Source of the DNA: Luteitalea sp.
Lineage (GTDB): Bacteria; Acidobacteriota; Vicinamibacteria; Vicinamibacterales; Vicinamibacteraceae
Assembly: GCA_009377605.1 (NCBI GenBank)
Contig: WHTT01000013.1
Span: 1 to 64,000 of the forward strand
DNA length: 64,000 nucleotides
Reading direction: 5' to 3'
Below the pieces are notes generated by a model that saw only the letters and a list, made by a program, of their open reading frames with translations, had not been told where the DNA came from and did no database searches. A program made the position numbers and the translations under genes. Shown one piece after another: positions 34,878-42,945 of this stretch (positions within the stretch are counted from its first letter, which is position 1; the number at the start of each line of letters is the position of its first letter).

Positions 34878-36029
34878 CTATCGAGAGGGCTTCGTGACGT
34901 CTCGCATGCTCAATAGCTGCGTGAAATCCTCGTATTGATCGGTGGCGACGAAGTCCACGCCCGCCTCGATGGAGGCGCGCCATCGTTGCTGCACGGCGTC
35001 GAGTGAGCCGAAATTGTAGCTGGCGGTCCAGCCGAGCGCCTTCGACGTTTCTGGTCGGGACCCGTTGAGGGTGTAGAAGCGGATCCAGAGTCCTTGGGCG
35101 TGTGCTCGATCGACGAGCGCCTGGAGCCGCGCGCTGTCCTCGGTCGTCCACTCTGCTGCGCGCACCTGACCGCCTGCTTCGACGACTGCCCACGGGAAGT
35201 TGACCCAGCGCCGATAGTTGGTCGCGCGCTCACCAATCGCCACCTCTGGCGTCGCGCGTGCCGCCGACATGAGCCGCTCCTCGTCGGTCGTCCCGGATGG
35301 CGGCGGGACCCGCGTTGCGCCGAACACGCGTAGACGCGTGCCGATCGGCAGGCGGTCATGGAAGCTCTTCTGCTGCGCGTCATTGCTCCCGGTGAGGACG
35401 AGAAGAGGCTTGACGTCGAGCGGCATCACGCGCGCCGGATCAGCATCCTTGACCGCGGTCGTGAGCCAAGCCTCGTATTCGCCGAGGAGCGTCCAGATGG
35501 CGGCGTGGTGCTCGGGCTCGTCCGACTTGAGGTCGAGATTCAACGTGATGAGAGGCCAGTCGCCGCGGCGCTGCTCCGCCAGCGCACGCTCGACGTACGG
35601 CCGGACGCGCTCGAAGAAATGCTCGCGCAAGCTTGGTGCCGAAGGGGCCTCTTCGAGGCCGTGCGCAACAACCGACCGCGACGTTCCTTTCTGGGTGTCC
35701 GTGTACCAGATGAGGTCTTGCTCGATGGCCAGCGGAGCACCGGTCGCGAGAGCACGGTCCACTCGATCCGTCCAACGTCCACTGTACGGATAGCAATTGT
35801 GAGCATCCAACAACACGCGTCCGCCAGGGAGGGCGGCTTCGTCTCCAGCAGACGACGGAGCGGCGGCTTGTGGGGATGTTCCCGCGGCCGGTGGCACGGA
35901 GCGTCCGGCATCGGCTCGAGACGCCCAGCTCTCGGTACGATCGGCACGGGTCGACGATAGCTCAACGGCGCCGAGTGCAACCAAGAGCAGCAACCACGCA
36001 AGAAGAGACTGTCGCTTGGGCTTCGTCAC
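34878..36029 (-). CDS. PI-PLC/glycerophosphodiesterase-like exported protein
   Basis: 383 residues. Signal peptide or anchor at about 8-28 (LLAWLLLLVALGAVELSS), then a low-complexity linker. The catalytic barrel begins VLLDAHNCYPYSGRWTDRVD, with a His in DAHN, and AIEQDLIWY; later DLDLKS-like LITLNLDLKSDEPEHHAAIW and the terminal GVDFVATDQYEDF are typical of PLC-like phosphodiesterases. Predicted periplasmic phosphodiesterase, possibly on phospholipid head groups or glycerophosphodiesters. Substrate not determinable. Confidence 0.75.
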   Translation of the reverse strand: MTKPKRQSLLAWLLLLVALGAVELSSTRADRTESWASRADAGRSVPPAAGTSPQAAAPSSAGDEAALPGGRVLLDAHNCYPYSGRWTDRVDRALATGAPLAIEQDLIWYTDTQKGTSRSVVAHGLEEAPSAPSLREHFFERVRPYVERALAEQRRGDWPLITLNLDLKSDEPEHHAAIWTLLGEYEAWLTTAVKDADPARVMPLDVKPLLVLTGSNDAQQKSFHDRLPIGTRLRVFGATRVPPPSGTTDEERLMSAARATPEVAIGERATNYRRWVNFPWAVVEAGGQVRAAEWTTEDSARLQALVDRAHAQGLWIRFYTLNGSRPETSKALGWTASYNFGSLDAVQQRWRASIEAGVDFVATDQYEDFTQLLSMRDVTKPSR

Positions 36030-36130
36030 GGCGCTCGGGCAATCCTTGGAGATACTATGCCACGATTGGTTGACGAAGTTGTGTCGCTTGGTCAGGATAT
36101 GAGACCTCGTCTGCCTGCGTGATCGTGAGG

Positions 36131-36158
36131 TAGGGCCGCCTCGCCGAGGCGGCCCTTA
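36131..36158. repeat. GTAGGGCCGCCTCGCCGAGGCGG palindrome (short copy)
   Basis: GGTAGGGCC followed by the palindrome CCGCCTCGCCGAGGCGG and GCCC. One half of the composite element at 28186-28273. Upstream of the ABC transporter genes. Confidence 0.75.
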
Positions 36159-36205
36159 TCTCGCCGAGGACGCGCTGGCAGAGCTGCTCGACGCCGATCG
36201 CATCC

Positions 36206-36985
36206 ATGATCGAGGTCCATGATCTCACGCACCGTTACGGGCAGCTCCTGGCTCTCGACGGGCTCTCGTTCCGCGCCGATCCCGGTGAAATTCTCGGCCT
36301 GCTCGGCCCGAACGGCGCCGGAAAGTCGACCACGGTGCGCATCCTCACGGGCATGATGAAGCCAACCGCCGGGCAGGCACGGGTGGCGGGATTCGATGTG
36401 CTCGCCGAGCCGCTTGCGGTCAAGCAGCGCGTTGGCTACGTGCCGGAATCTGGCGCGTTGTACGAGGCGCTGACGCCAGACGAGTACCTGAGCTTCGTTG
36501 CGTTGCTCTATCACCTCGAAGATCGCGTCGCGACCGTTCGTGCCAACGAGCTGGTGCAGCTGTTCGATCTGGCCGACGTCCGAGCGAAGCGGATGGTGGA
36601 GCTCTCGAAGGGGATGAAGCAAAAGGTGCTGATTGCGGCCGCGCTCATTCATGCACCGGATGTCCTCGTTCTCGACGAGCCACTCACCGGGCTCGACGCG
36701 AACGCTGCGCTCGTCGTCAAGCAGCTCCTGCGTGGTTTGGCGGCGCAGGGACGGACCGTGCTCTTCTGTTCGCATATCCTCGACGTCGTGGAGCGCGTGT
36801 GCTCGCGGATCCTCATTCTCGACAAAGGACGGAAAGTCGTCGAGGGAACTGCCCCCGAGATCGTGAAAGACGCCGGCCGCGCGACGCTCGAAGAGGCGTT
36901 CGTGGCGCTCACCGAGACGCGCGATGCGGGCCGCGTGACTGCCGACGTGCTCAGCACGCTGTCGCGCTCCATTCGACTCGACTGA
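36206..36985 (+). CDS. ABC transporter ATP-binding protein
   Basis: 259 residues. Walker A GPNGAGKST (34-42), signature LSKGMKQ (133-139), Walker B VLVLDEP (153-159) and the switch His in SHI (FCSHILDVVERV). This belongs to the drug/Na+/CcmA type of single-domain ATPases, which work with a separate membrane protein, here almost certainly the gene at 37156. No good Shine-Dalgarno in front of the ATG. Confidence 0.93.
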   Translation: MIEVHDLTHRYGQLLALDGLSFRADPGEILGLLGPNGAGKSTTVRILTGMMKPTAGQARVAGFDVLAEPLAVKQRVGYVPESGALYEALTPDEYLSFVALLYHLEDRVATVRANELVQLFDLADVRAKRMVELSKGMKQKVLIAAALIHAPDVLVLDEPLTGLDANAALVVKQLLRGLAAQGRTVLFCSHILDVVERVCSRILILDKGRKVVEGTAPEIVKDAGRATLEEAFVALTETRDAGRVTADVLSTLSRSIRLD

Positions 36986-37046
36986 CGGCACACCTTCGGC
37001 GAGCCGTCAGCCTCGCTCATGGCGAGCCACAGAGGAGTCGAATGCC

Positions 37047-37117
37047 CTGAGCCCCTCGACTGTCGCTCGGGGCTCCCTGAGCGAAGTCGAAGGGAGCGAG
37101 CGAAGCGAGTCGAAGGG
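37047..37117. repeat. CCCTGAGCGAAGTCGAAGG repeat
   Basis: CCCTCGACTGTCGCTCGGGG followed by CCCTGAGCGAAGTCGAAGGG and GCGAAGCGAGTCGAAGGG. A widespread type of bacterial intergenic repeat, here between the ABC ATPase and its permease; a related core is in the hairpin at 19525-19580. Confidence 0.75.
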
Positions 37118-37155
37118 TGAATTCTGTTTCCTGTTTCCTGCTTCCCGATCACCTC

Positions 37156-38754
37156 ATGCCTTTTGGAATCGACGTGCAGCAGTGGCGGGCCCTCGTCCGA
37201 CTCTCGCTGGTGCTCGACTTGCGGCGGACGCGTGGCTTCAGCTTTGGCGTGCACGAGCGCCGCGGCGCGCGTGGGACGTTGATCGGGCTGTTCCTGTTCC
37301 AGGCCGCGCTCGGCGGCCTGCTCGCGTACTTGATCGCCGTCCTGCCGGATCCGTTCGCCTCGGCCACGCTCTACTTTCTCTTACTCATTGCCTCGTTGGC
37401 TGCGCTGCTGCTGACCGACTTTCATACGGTCGTCCTCGCGCCCGACGACTTCGCGATCCTCGGCTATCGCCCTGTCGCGTCTCGAACGTTCTTCGCCGCC
37501 CGGCTGACGAGTCTGCTGTTGTTTGCGTGGGTGCTCGCGCTTGCGACAAGCGCCGCGCCGCTCGTCGTGTGGATACGGCTGGCCGGCGGACCGCTGGTTG
37601 GCGTGGCGGCCCTCGCGGCGACGCTAGTGGCGAGCGCGCTGACGGCGGTGACCGTCGCAACGGTCTACGGAATGCTTCTGCGCGTGCTACCGGCGGATCG
37701 GCTGCACCGGTGGCTCGGCTACGCGCAGCTCCTGTTCACCTTCGTCGTTTACGGCAGTTTCCTGTTGCTGTCACGCCTTCAATCGGCGCTGTTGCACGTC
37801 CGCGTCGAGAAGGGATGGTATCTCTATCTCGATCCTGCGGCGTGGTTTGCCGCATGGCTGGAGATCGCCGCTGGCCGCGCCGGGTCACTCGACTTCACAG
37901 CCGCAGCGGTGCCTGCTGTGTTACTTCTCTTGCTGGGCCCCGTTGCAGCGAGGCGCCTCTCGCTCGAGTATGCCGACCGTCTGGCCAGCCTCTCTGCGGC
38001 GACACGTGTGTCGGATACGCCAATCACCTCGCTCGGCCCGCGGATCCTCACGCCGGAGCATCGTGCGGTCGACCTGCTGGTACGCGCCCAGTTTCGCGTC
38101 GATCAACGGTTTCGTCTCGCGATCTTGAGCATCCTTCCACTCACCGTGCTCTACCTCTTCATGGGAATTGGCGGCGCCACGCCGTCGAGTGGGCTCGGCG
38201 TGACGCTGCTGGACGTGGCGGTCGTGGTCTTTCCGTCGGTGCTCCGCCAGGCGCTCACGCGCAGCGACTGGTTCCGCGCGGCCTGGGTGTACTTTGCGTT
38301 GCCAGCCGATCTGATGGCGATTGTGATCGCGACCAAGAACGTCGTGCTCGTCCGCTTTCTCCTGCCTTACCTGCTCTTCGTCACCGCGCTGCTTCTCGTC
38401 CAAAGCCTGTCCGAGGGCGCGCCAACCGGCGGTGTCGTGGTATTCCACGTGACTCACGCACTCTGGCTGGGCCTTCTCAGCCACGCGATTCTCATGGTCG
38501 AGCTCGCCGCCAATCCGGCGCTTCCATTCTCCGTCCCTGGGGGCAAGGGTGAGCGGACGTGGCACATCGCCCTGATCACCGTTGCCGCGATTGCCTTGGC
38601 AGAAGCCATGCCGTTCGCCTACGGCATCCTGTTTGGGTCGGCCGCGCACATGGCTGCGGCGCTGGCCGGCCTGCTGATCATCAACGTGCTGTTACACCGG
38701 GTGCTGCTATGGCGGACGCGACGGATCATTCGCCATCTCGCGTACGCCGGCTGA
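37156..38754 (+). CDS. ABC transporter membrane protein (export type)
   Basis: 532 residues from the ATG at 37156; the frame to 37117 runs into repeat sequence (TTCCTGTTTCCTGCTTCC). Very hydrophobic, with about 11-12 predicted membrane helices (for example LIGLFLFQAALGGLLAYLIA, ATLYFLLLIASLAALLL and IALITVAAIALAEAMPFAYG). No periplasmic substrate-binding domain nearby, so an exporter with the ATPase at 36206 is likely. Ligand unknown. Confidence 0.85.
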   Translation: MPFGIDVQQWRALVRLSLVLDLRRTRGFSFGVHERRGARGTLIGLFLFQAALGGLLAYLIAVLPDPFASATLYFLLLIASLAALLLTDFHTVVLAPDDFAILGYRPVASRTFFAARLTSLLLFAWVLALATSAAPLVVWIRLAGGPLVGVAALAATLVASALTAVTVATVYGMLLRVLPADRLHRWLGYAQLLFTFVVYGSFLLLSRLQSALLHVRVEKGWYLYLDPAAWFAAWLEIAAGRAGSLDFTAAAVPAVLLLLLGPVAARRLSLEYADRLASLSAATRVSDTPITSLGPRILTPEHRAVDLLVRAQFRVDQRFRLAILSILPLTVLYLFMGIGGATPSSGLGVTLLDVAVVVFPSVLRQALTRSDWFRAAWVYFALPADLMAIVIATKNVVLVRFLLPYLLFVTALLLVQSLSEGAPTGGVVVFHVTHALWLGLLSHAILMVELAANPALPFSVPGGKGERTWHIALITVAAIALAEAMPFAYGILFGSAAHMAAALAGLLIINVLLHRVLLWRTRRIIRHLAYAG

Positions 38755-38769
38755 GGCGTGAACGCGATT

Positions 38770-38789
38770 GGCGGGGCTGCAGCCCCGCC
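38770..38789. repeat. perfect 20-base palindrome
   Basis: GGCGGGGCTGCAGCCCCGCC, directly after the permease stop. Could terminate the ABC operon. A common type of acidobacterial intergenic palindrome. Confidence 0.7.
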
Positions 38790-38825
38790 TTCAGTTGAGA
38801 CCAAGTAGGGTACAGTAGGAACATC

Positions 38826-39938
38826 ATGGTTGACCGGGCGTTCGCGATCGACCAGCGTTACATGGCCCTCCTGGAGCAAATCCGCGACGCCGTGTTGGTG
38901 GTCGACGGTCATGGTCTGCTGACGCTCGTCAACGCCGCCTTGGTTCGCCTCGCCGGACAGACCGCCGATCAGCTCGTCGGTCAGCCCTTCACGGCGCTGG
39001 TCGCGCCCGAGAACCGGGGAAGCCTCCGTCATGGTCTCGAGAGCCTGACGACCGATGCTGAGGTCCAGTTGGCGATGACCCTTGTCCGCCCGGATGGCGC
39101 GCGCGTCGACACCGCCGCGCGCGCTCGCCGCATCGGACCGGACGCCGTGCAGTTGCTCTTCGATCCGGTCATCCAGTCGCCTCAGCACGAGGAGCGCCTG
39201 AGACATGCGCAACGCATGGAGGTCGTGGGCCGCCTTGCCGGCGGCATCGCCCACGACTTCAACAACTTGCTCACGGCAATCGTTGGCTATTGCGATCTGC
39301 TCGAAGAGCAGCTCATGGAGGCCGACGTGCGTCGCGGCGACCTCGAAGAGATCCGTGTAGCGGCCATGCGGGGCGCAGCGCTCACACGCCAGCTGCTCGC
39401 GCTGGGCCGCCGTCATGTCTCGCAGCGGTCGCCACTCGACCTGAACGCGCTGCTGCATCAAATGGACCATCTGTTGGAGCGCCTCGTTGGCGGCGAGGTC
39501 GCCGTGGTGTTCGACCTGGCCTCCGATCTCCTGATCATCGAGGCGGACAGGGCCCACGTCGAGCAAGTCGTCCTCAACCTTGCGACGAATGCTCGCGACG
39601 CGATGCCCGATGGTGGTACCTTGACGATTCGCACGGCGAACGAGGTGCTCGAGGCGGCACAGGTCCAAGACCACCCGGGGATGCCGCCGGGGCTCTTCAT
39701 CCTGCTCGAAGTGAGCGACACGGGTGTGGGCATGACGCCGGATGTCCAGGCGCGCATGTTCGAGCCCTTCTACACGACGAAGGAGCCGACCAAGGGGACG
39801 GGGCTCGGATTGCCAATGGTGCAGGCGATCGTGTCCGAAGGCCACGGGTTCGTGGAGGTCGAGAGCGCGTCCGAGCGCGGCTCGACGTTTCGCGTGCACC
39901 TGCCGGCCGCCGAGCTCGCGTCGGATGACGCGAGATGA
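38826..39938 (+). CDS. PAS sensor histidine kinase
   Basis: 370 residues, soluble. A PAS domain covers about 12-115 (EQIRDAVLVVDGHGLLTLVN). The HisKA region carries LAGGIAHDFNNLLTAIVGY with phospho-acceptor His143. HATPase_c has the N box (NLATNARDAMPDGG), G1 (DTGVGM), F (FEPFYTTKE) and G2 (GTGLGL). No receiver domain is attached and no response regulator follows; the next gene overlaps by four bases (ATGA) and encodes a TPR protein, so the output partner must lie elsewhere. Confidence 0.92.
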   Translation: MVDRAFAIDQRYMALLEQIRDAVLVVDGHGLLTLVNAALVRLAGQTADQLVGQPFTALVAPENRGSLRHGLESLTTDAEVQLAMTLVRPDGARVDTAARARRIGPDAVQLLFDPVIQSPQHEERLRHAQRMEVVGRLAGGIAHDFNNLLTAIVGYCDLLEEQLMEADVRRGDLEEIRVAAMRGAALTRQLLALGRRHVSQRSPLDLNALLHQMDHLLERLVGGEVAVVFDLASDLLIIEADRAHVEQVVLNLATNARDAMPDGGTLTIRTANEVLEAAQVQDHPGMPPGLFILLEVSDTGVGMTPDVQARMFEPFYTTKEPTKGTGLGLPMVQAIVSEGHGFVEVESASERGSTFRVHLPAAELASDDAR

Positions 39939-41557
39939 TCCGAGCATCCGTTGTCCGCACAGCGGCGGCGCTCGTCTGCGCTAGCGGCCTCGTTGCTCGC
40001 GCCGATGTCACGGTTGACCAGGCCGACTCAGGGAAGCAGTGCAGCGCTGAGGCGTCCGCGCACGCGGATAAGGGGAAGCGCCTCGCCCTCGTGCTCGCGA
40101 TGGACGAGGCGCGCCAAGCCTTTCAACGAGCCGCCACGCTCGACCCGCAGTGCCCAGTTGTTCAGTGGGGGCTGGCGGTCAGCAATCTGCCATGGCCCGG
40201 GGCAACGCCCACGCGTCTTGCGGAGGCACGAGCCCGCGACGAGCTGACGCGGGCAGGTGAGGCCGCAACCGGCCTGCAGCGCGCACACGTTCAGGCGCTC
40301 ACCTCGCTGTTCGAGCCGGCAGACGAGCCGTTCCCTCGCCGCAGACTGGCGTATCGCGACGCGCTCCGCCGACTCGTCAAGGCGCATCCAGGCGACAACG
40401 AAGCGGTCGTGTGGCTCGCATTTGCCGAGCTGGCGCTTTCGACGGTGCCAGGTGACGAGGCGGCCAAGCGGGCAGCGGCGGTCGTCGGCGAGCGCTTCGG
40501 TGGCGTGCCGCGCGTGGCGAGCGCAGCGTTCGCACTGCTGCTGGCGATTGACGACGGCGCCAGTCCCGGTGACGATGCCCATCGGGTGGCGGATGTGGTG
40601 GCGCGCACCGCACCTGCTGTGCCTGGGCCGCGTCACGCCTCTGCACGACTGTATCGAGAGCTTGGTCTGTGGGAAGAGGCGGCGCGGCAGGACGAGGTGG
40701 CCCTGGGGCTCGTGGACGCGCTGATCGATCGGCGCTTGATGTACGGTCCGGGGCAGCAGTCGTTCATGCCGGAATCGCTACTCAGCTCGTACACGGAGCT
40801 GGGGCGGTTCGAGGACGCGGCCGCGCTCGTCGAAAGGATCGAGGAGGCGCTCGCGCGACCGGATGAAGCGCCGGAGCCCGCGACCGTCGATCGTGCGCGG
40901 CGTGGGCTCGCCGAGATGCGGGTGCGCCTGGCTCTCGAGCGCCAGGACTTGACCCTGGGCGCATCGCTTCCTCGTCGCCTCTTCGCCGATCAGGACCTCG
41001 ATCTCTATTGGTTTGCGCGCGGGATGAGCGCCGCACGCTCCGCGTTTCCGCACCAGGATCAGGCCGCCTTTGCCGAGGCGCGTGAAGCGGCTGCCGAGCT
41101 CGAGGTCCTTGCGCGCGCGGCTGGTGCGTCGAGCGAGAGCATGCGCCGTTGGCTGTTGGTGCGGGCGGCGATCGCGGGCGGGCAGTATGAGCGCGACGAG
41201 ATGACCGTGATGCTACGCCAAGCGCAAGAGATCGAGGGAAACCTGCGCGCGAGCGGCCAGCTCCGCCAGCCGCTCCTCTGGGCAGAGGAAGTCGCAGGCG
41301 ATCTCCGCTTGCAGGTCGACGAGACCGGCCACGCCCGGCTGCATTACGTCAACCTCTTGGCGAAACAGCCACGCCGCGCACGGGCATTGCTCGGTCTGGC
41401 ACGGGCAGAGCGCCTGCGCGACCAGCCTGCCGCGGCTGGCGCGGCCTACCGCCGCTTTCTCGAGGTCTGGGGCCAGGCGGATGCGGGGCGGCCCGAGCTC
41501 GACGAGGCGCGGACGTTTCTAGCAGAGGGCGCGTTCGGCGAACGCGCCCTACCATAG
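39935..41557 (+). CDS. exported TPR-type protein
   Basis: 540 residues, starting in the ATGA overlap with the kinase. Signal peptide at about 1-23. The body is alpha-helical with TPR-like repeats (DEARQAFQRAATLDPQCPVV, RLYRELGLWEEAARQDEVAL, SYTELGRFEDAAALVERIEE, LLGLARAERLRDQPAAAGAA). It resembles periplasmic TPR proteins of about 500-600 residues common in soil bacteria. The last eleven residues (AEGAFGERALP) and the stop are encoded by the palindromic repeat at 41528-41589, so the native C-terminus may have been replaced. Confidence 0.75.
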   Translation: MIRASVVRTAAALVCASGLVARADVTVDQADSGKQCSAEASAHADKGKRLALVLAMDEARQAFQRAATLDPQCPVVQWGLAVSNLPWPGATPTRLAEARARDELTRAGEAATGLQRAHVQALTSLFEPADEPFPRRRLAYRDALRRLVKAHPGDNEAVVWLAFAELALSTVPGDEAAKRAAAVVGERFGGVPRVASAAFALLLAIDDGASPGDDAHRVADVVARTAPAVPGPRHASARLYRELGLWEEAARQDEVALGLVDALIDRRLMYGPGQQSFMPESLLSSYTELGRFEDAAALVERIEEALARPDEAPEPATVDRARRGLAEMRVRLALERQDLTLGASLPRRLFADQDLDLYWFARGMSAARSAFPHQDQAAFAEAREAAAELEVLARAAGASSESMRRWLLVRAAIAGGQYERDEMTVMLRQAQEIEGNLRASGQLRQPLLWAEEVAGDLRLQVDETGHARLHYVNLLAKQPRRARALLGLARAERLRDQPAAAGAAYRRFLEVWGQADAGRPELDEARTFLAEGAFGERALP

Positions 41558-41589
41558 GCAGGAGGTAGGGACGCCTCGCCGAGGCGTCC
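41528..41589. repeat. double palindrome, GGCGCGTTCG/CGAACGCGCC and GGACGCCTCG/CGAGGCGTCC
   Basis: Two perfect 10+1+10 palindromes (41528-41548 and 41569-41589) separated by CTACCATAGGCAGGAGGTAG. The stop codon of the TPR gene (41555-41557) lies between them. Confidence 0.85.
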
Positions 41590-41668
41590 GTTACTGATCC
41601 CGGCGTCAGCTGAGTTACACTATTTGGATGTTCGCCGGTACTTTCCGGCAGGGAGAAGGGGACAACCT

Positions 41669-41917
41669 ATGAGTGACGCTGGAGAGGGCCTAATCGACGC
41701 CGAGGCCCGGTTACAAGAGCAGCTTGACGCACGTGAGCATGACCGTCGCCGGCGAGGACTGGCGGCTGGTCTCGACCCCGAGCGGGTGCGGCAACTCGAA
41801 TCGTGGCGTCTCGCTCGGGCCGAGCTCCTCAGCCAGCTCGAGGCGACGCAACATCCCGTCCGGCGCGAGCAGCTCGCCCTGGCAATCGCCGAGCTCGACC
41901 GGCGCCTCGCCGAATAG
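41669..41917 (+). CDS. small charged coiled-coil protein, unknown
   Basis: 82 residues from the ATG at 41669; GGAGAAGGGGA lies seven bases upstream, so the longer frame from 41624 is rejected. Highly charged and helical, with heptad-like spacing (EARLQEQLDAREHDRRRRGL, then RAELLSQLEATQHPVRREQL and ALAIAELDRRLAE). No signal or membrane segment. Function unknown; probably a small cytoplasmic dimer. Confidence 0.6.
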   Translation: MSDAGEGLIDAEARLQEQLDAREHDRRRRGLAAGLDPERVRQLESWRLARAELLSQLEATQHPVRREQLALAIAELDRRLAE

Positions 41918-42143
41918 AGCAGGAATCAGGATTCAGGAAATAGAAAACGGGAAACGGGACGGAAACCGTGGGAATCGGGGCTCCGGCGTCAGCCAGGGGC
42001 GGCGAGCGGGCGGCCGACCTGCAACGCTTGCCTCAGGCTGGACCGTGCTCCCTTTAACCCTGATCGCTCGCAGTCCTTCCTGACCATGCTGATGCCTGAC
42101 CCTACACGTGATTCCCGATTCCTGAATCCCGATTCCTGATTTC
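41918..42143. repeat. GAATCAGG strings, inverted ends
   Basis: Begins AGGAATCAGGATTCAGGAAA and ends GATTCCTGAATCCCGATTCC, so the two ends are inverted copies of the GAATCAGGA unit found also at 8332 and 52362. The middle shows no coding signal. Confidence 0.65.
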
Positions 42144-42860
42144 ATGTCCTTCGTCCGCTGCGCCGCGGCGTACGCAGTACACGTCTACACGGCCTCTGGC
42201 GCGCTTTGTGCGTTGGCGGCGCTTGGTCCAATCACACGGCACGATTCAAGGACCGCGTTCCTGTGGTTATCGCTGGCCGTCATCATCGACGCCAGTGACG
42301 GTGCGCTCGCGCGTTTGGTCCGCGTTCGCGAGCACGCGCCCCTCATCGATGGCGCCCGCCTCGACGATATCGTCGACTATCTGACGTACGTCCTCGTCCC
42401 CGTGCTGCTCTTGCTGGAGGCGGGCATGTTTCCGGCGGGCTGGGGTGCTCTGGCTGCGAGCGCTGTCCTCCTGGCAAGCGCGCTAGGTTTTGCGCGGCGC
42501 GACGCCAAGTCAGCGGATCACTTCTTCACCGGATTTCCATCCTATTGGAACGTCGTCGCTCTCTATCTCGTCGCGTTCGAGTGGTCGCCGTTCACCAACA
42601 TGTTGGTCGTGTCGTTGTTCGTCGTGTTGGTGTTCGTGCCGATCGGGTACGTCTACCCCTCGCAGATTCCCACGCTTCGTCTCCTGACGGTAGCCTGGTG
42701 CGCGGTGTGGGGCATTCAGGTGCTGGCGATTATCTGGGCGTTGCCTGACGTCAGCCGCACGTTGCTCTGGAGCTCGCTAGCATTCCCGGTGTACTACGGG
42801 ACGTTGTCCATTGTGCTGCATACGCACCGCCCAAGGATTCATCGCAGCGGCGCGTGTTGA
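42144..42860 (+). CDS. pcs: phosphatidylcholine synthase
   Basis: 238 residues with about eight membrane helices. Condenses CDP-diacylglycerol with choline to make phosphatidylcholine in one step. It carries a CDP-alcohol phosphotransferase motif of the Pcs type: Asp49, Asp52-Gly53, Ala56-Arg57, then Gly70, Asp74 and Asp78 (DASDGALARLVRVREH, then DGARLDDIVDYLTYVLVP). AYAVHVYTASGALCALAAL and GFPSYWNVVALYLVAFEWSP also match Pcs proteins of rhizobia and other bacteria. Needs external choline. Monocistronic. Confidence 0.88.
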   Translation: MSFVRCAAAYAVHVYTASGALCALAALGPITRHDSRTAFLWLSLAVIIDASDGALARLVRVREHAPLIDGARLDDIVDYLTYVLVPVLLLLEAGMFPAGWGALAASAVLLASALGFARRDAKSADHFFTGFPSYWNVVALYLVAFEWSPFTNMLVVSLFVVLVFVPIGYVYPSQIPTLRLLTVAWCAVWGIQVLAIIWALPDVSRTLLWSSLAFPVYYGTLSIVLHTHRPRIHRSGAC

Positions 42861-42923
42861 CTGCTGACCGTCATGGCGCGAGACCTGAAGGCCCCGCGCT
42901 ACGCCGAGACTTTGAGTGCGTAG

Positions 42924-42945
42924 CGCGCGGGCTCTAGCCCGCGCG
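42924..42945. repeat. CGCGCGGGCT palindrome
   Basis: CGCGCGGGCT and AGCCCGCGCG around CT. Holds the stop codon (42934-42936) of the M61 peptidase gene. Related GC-rich palindromes occur at 38770. Confidence 0.75.
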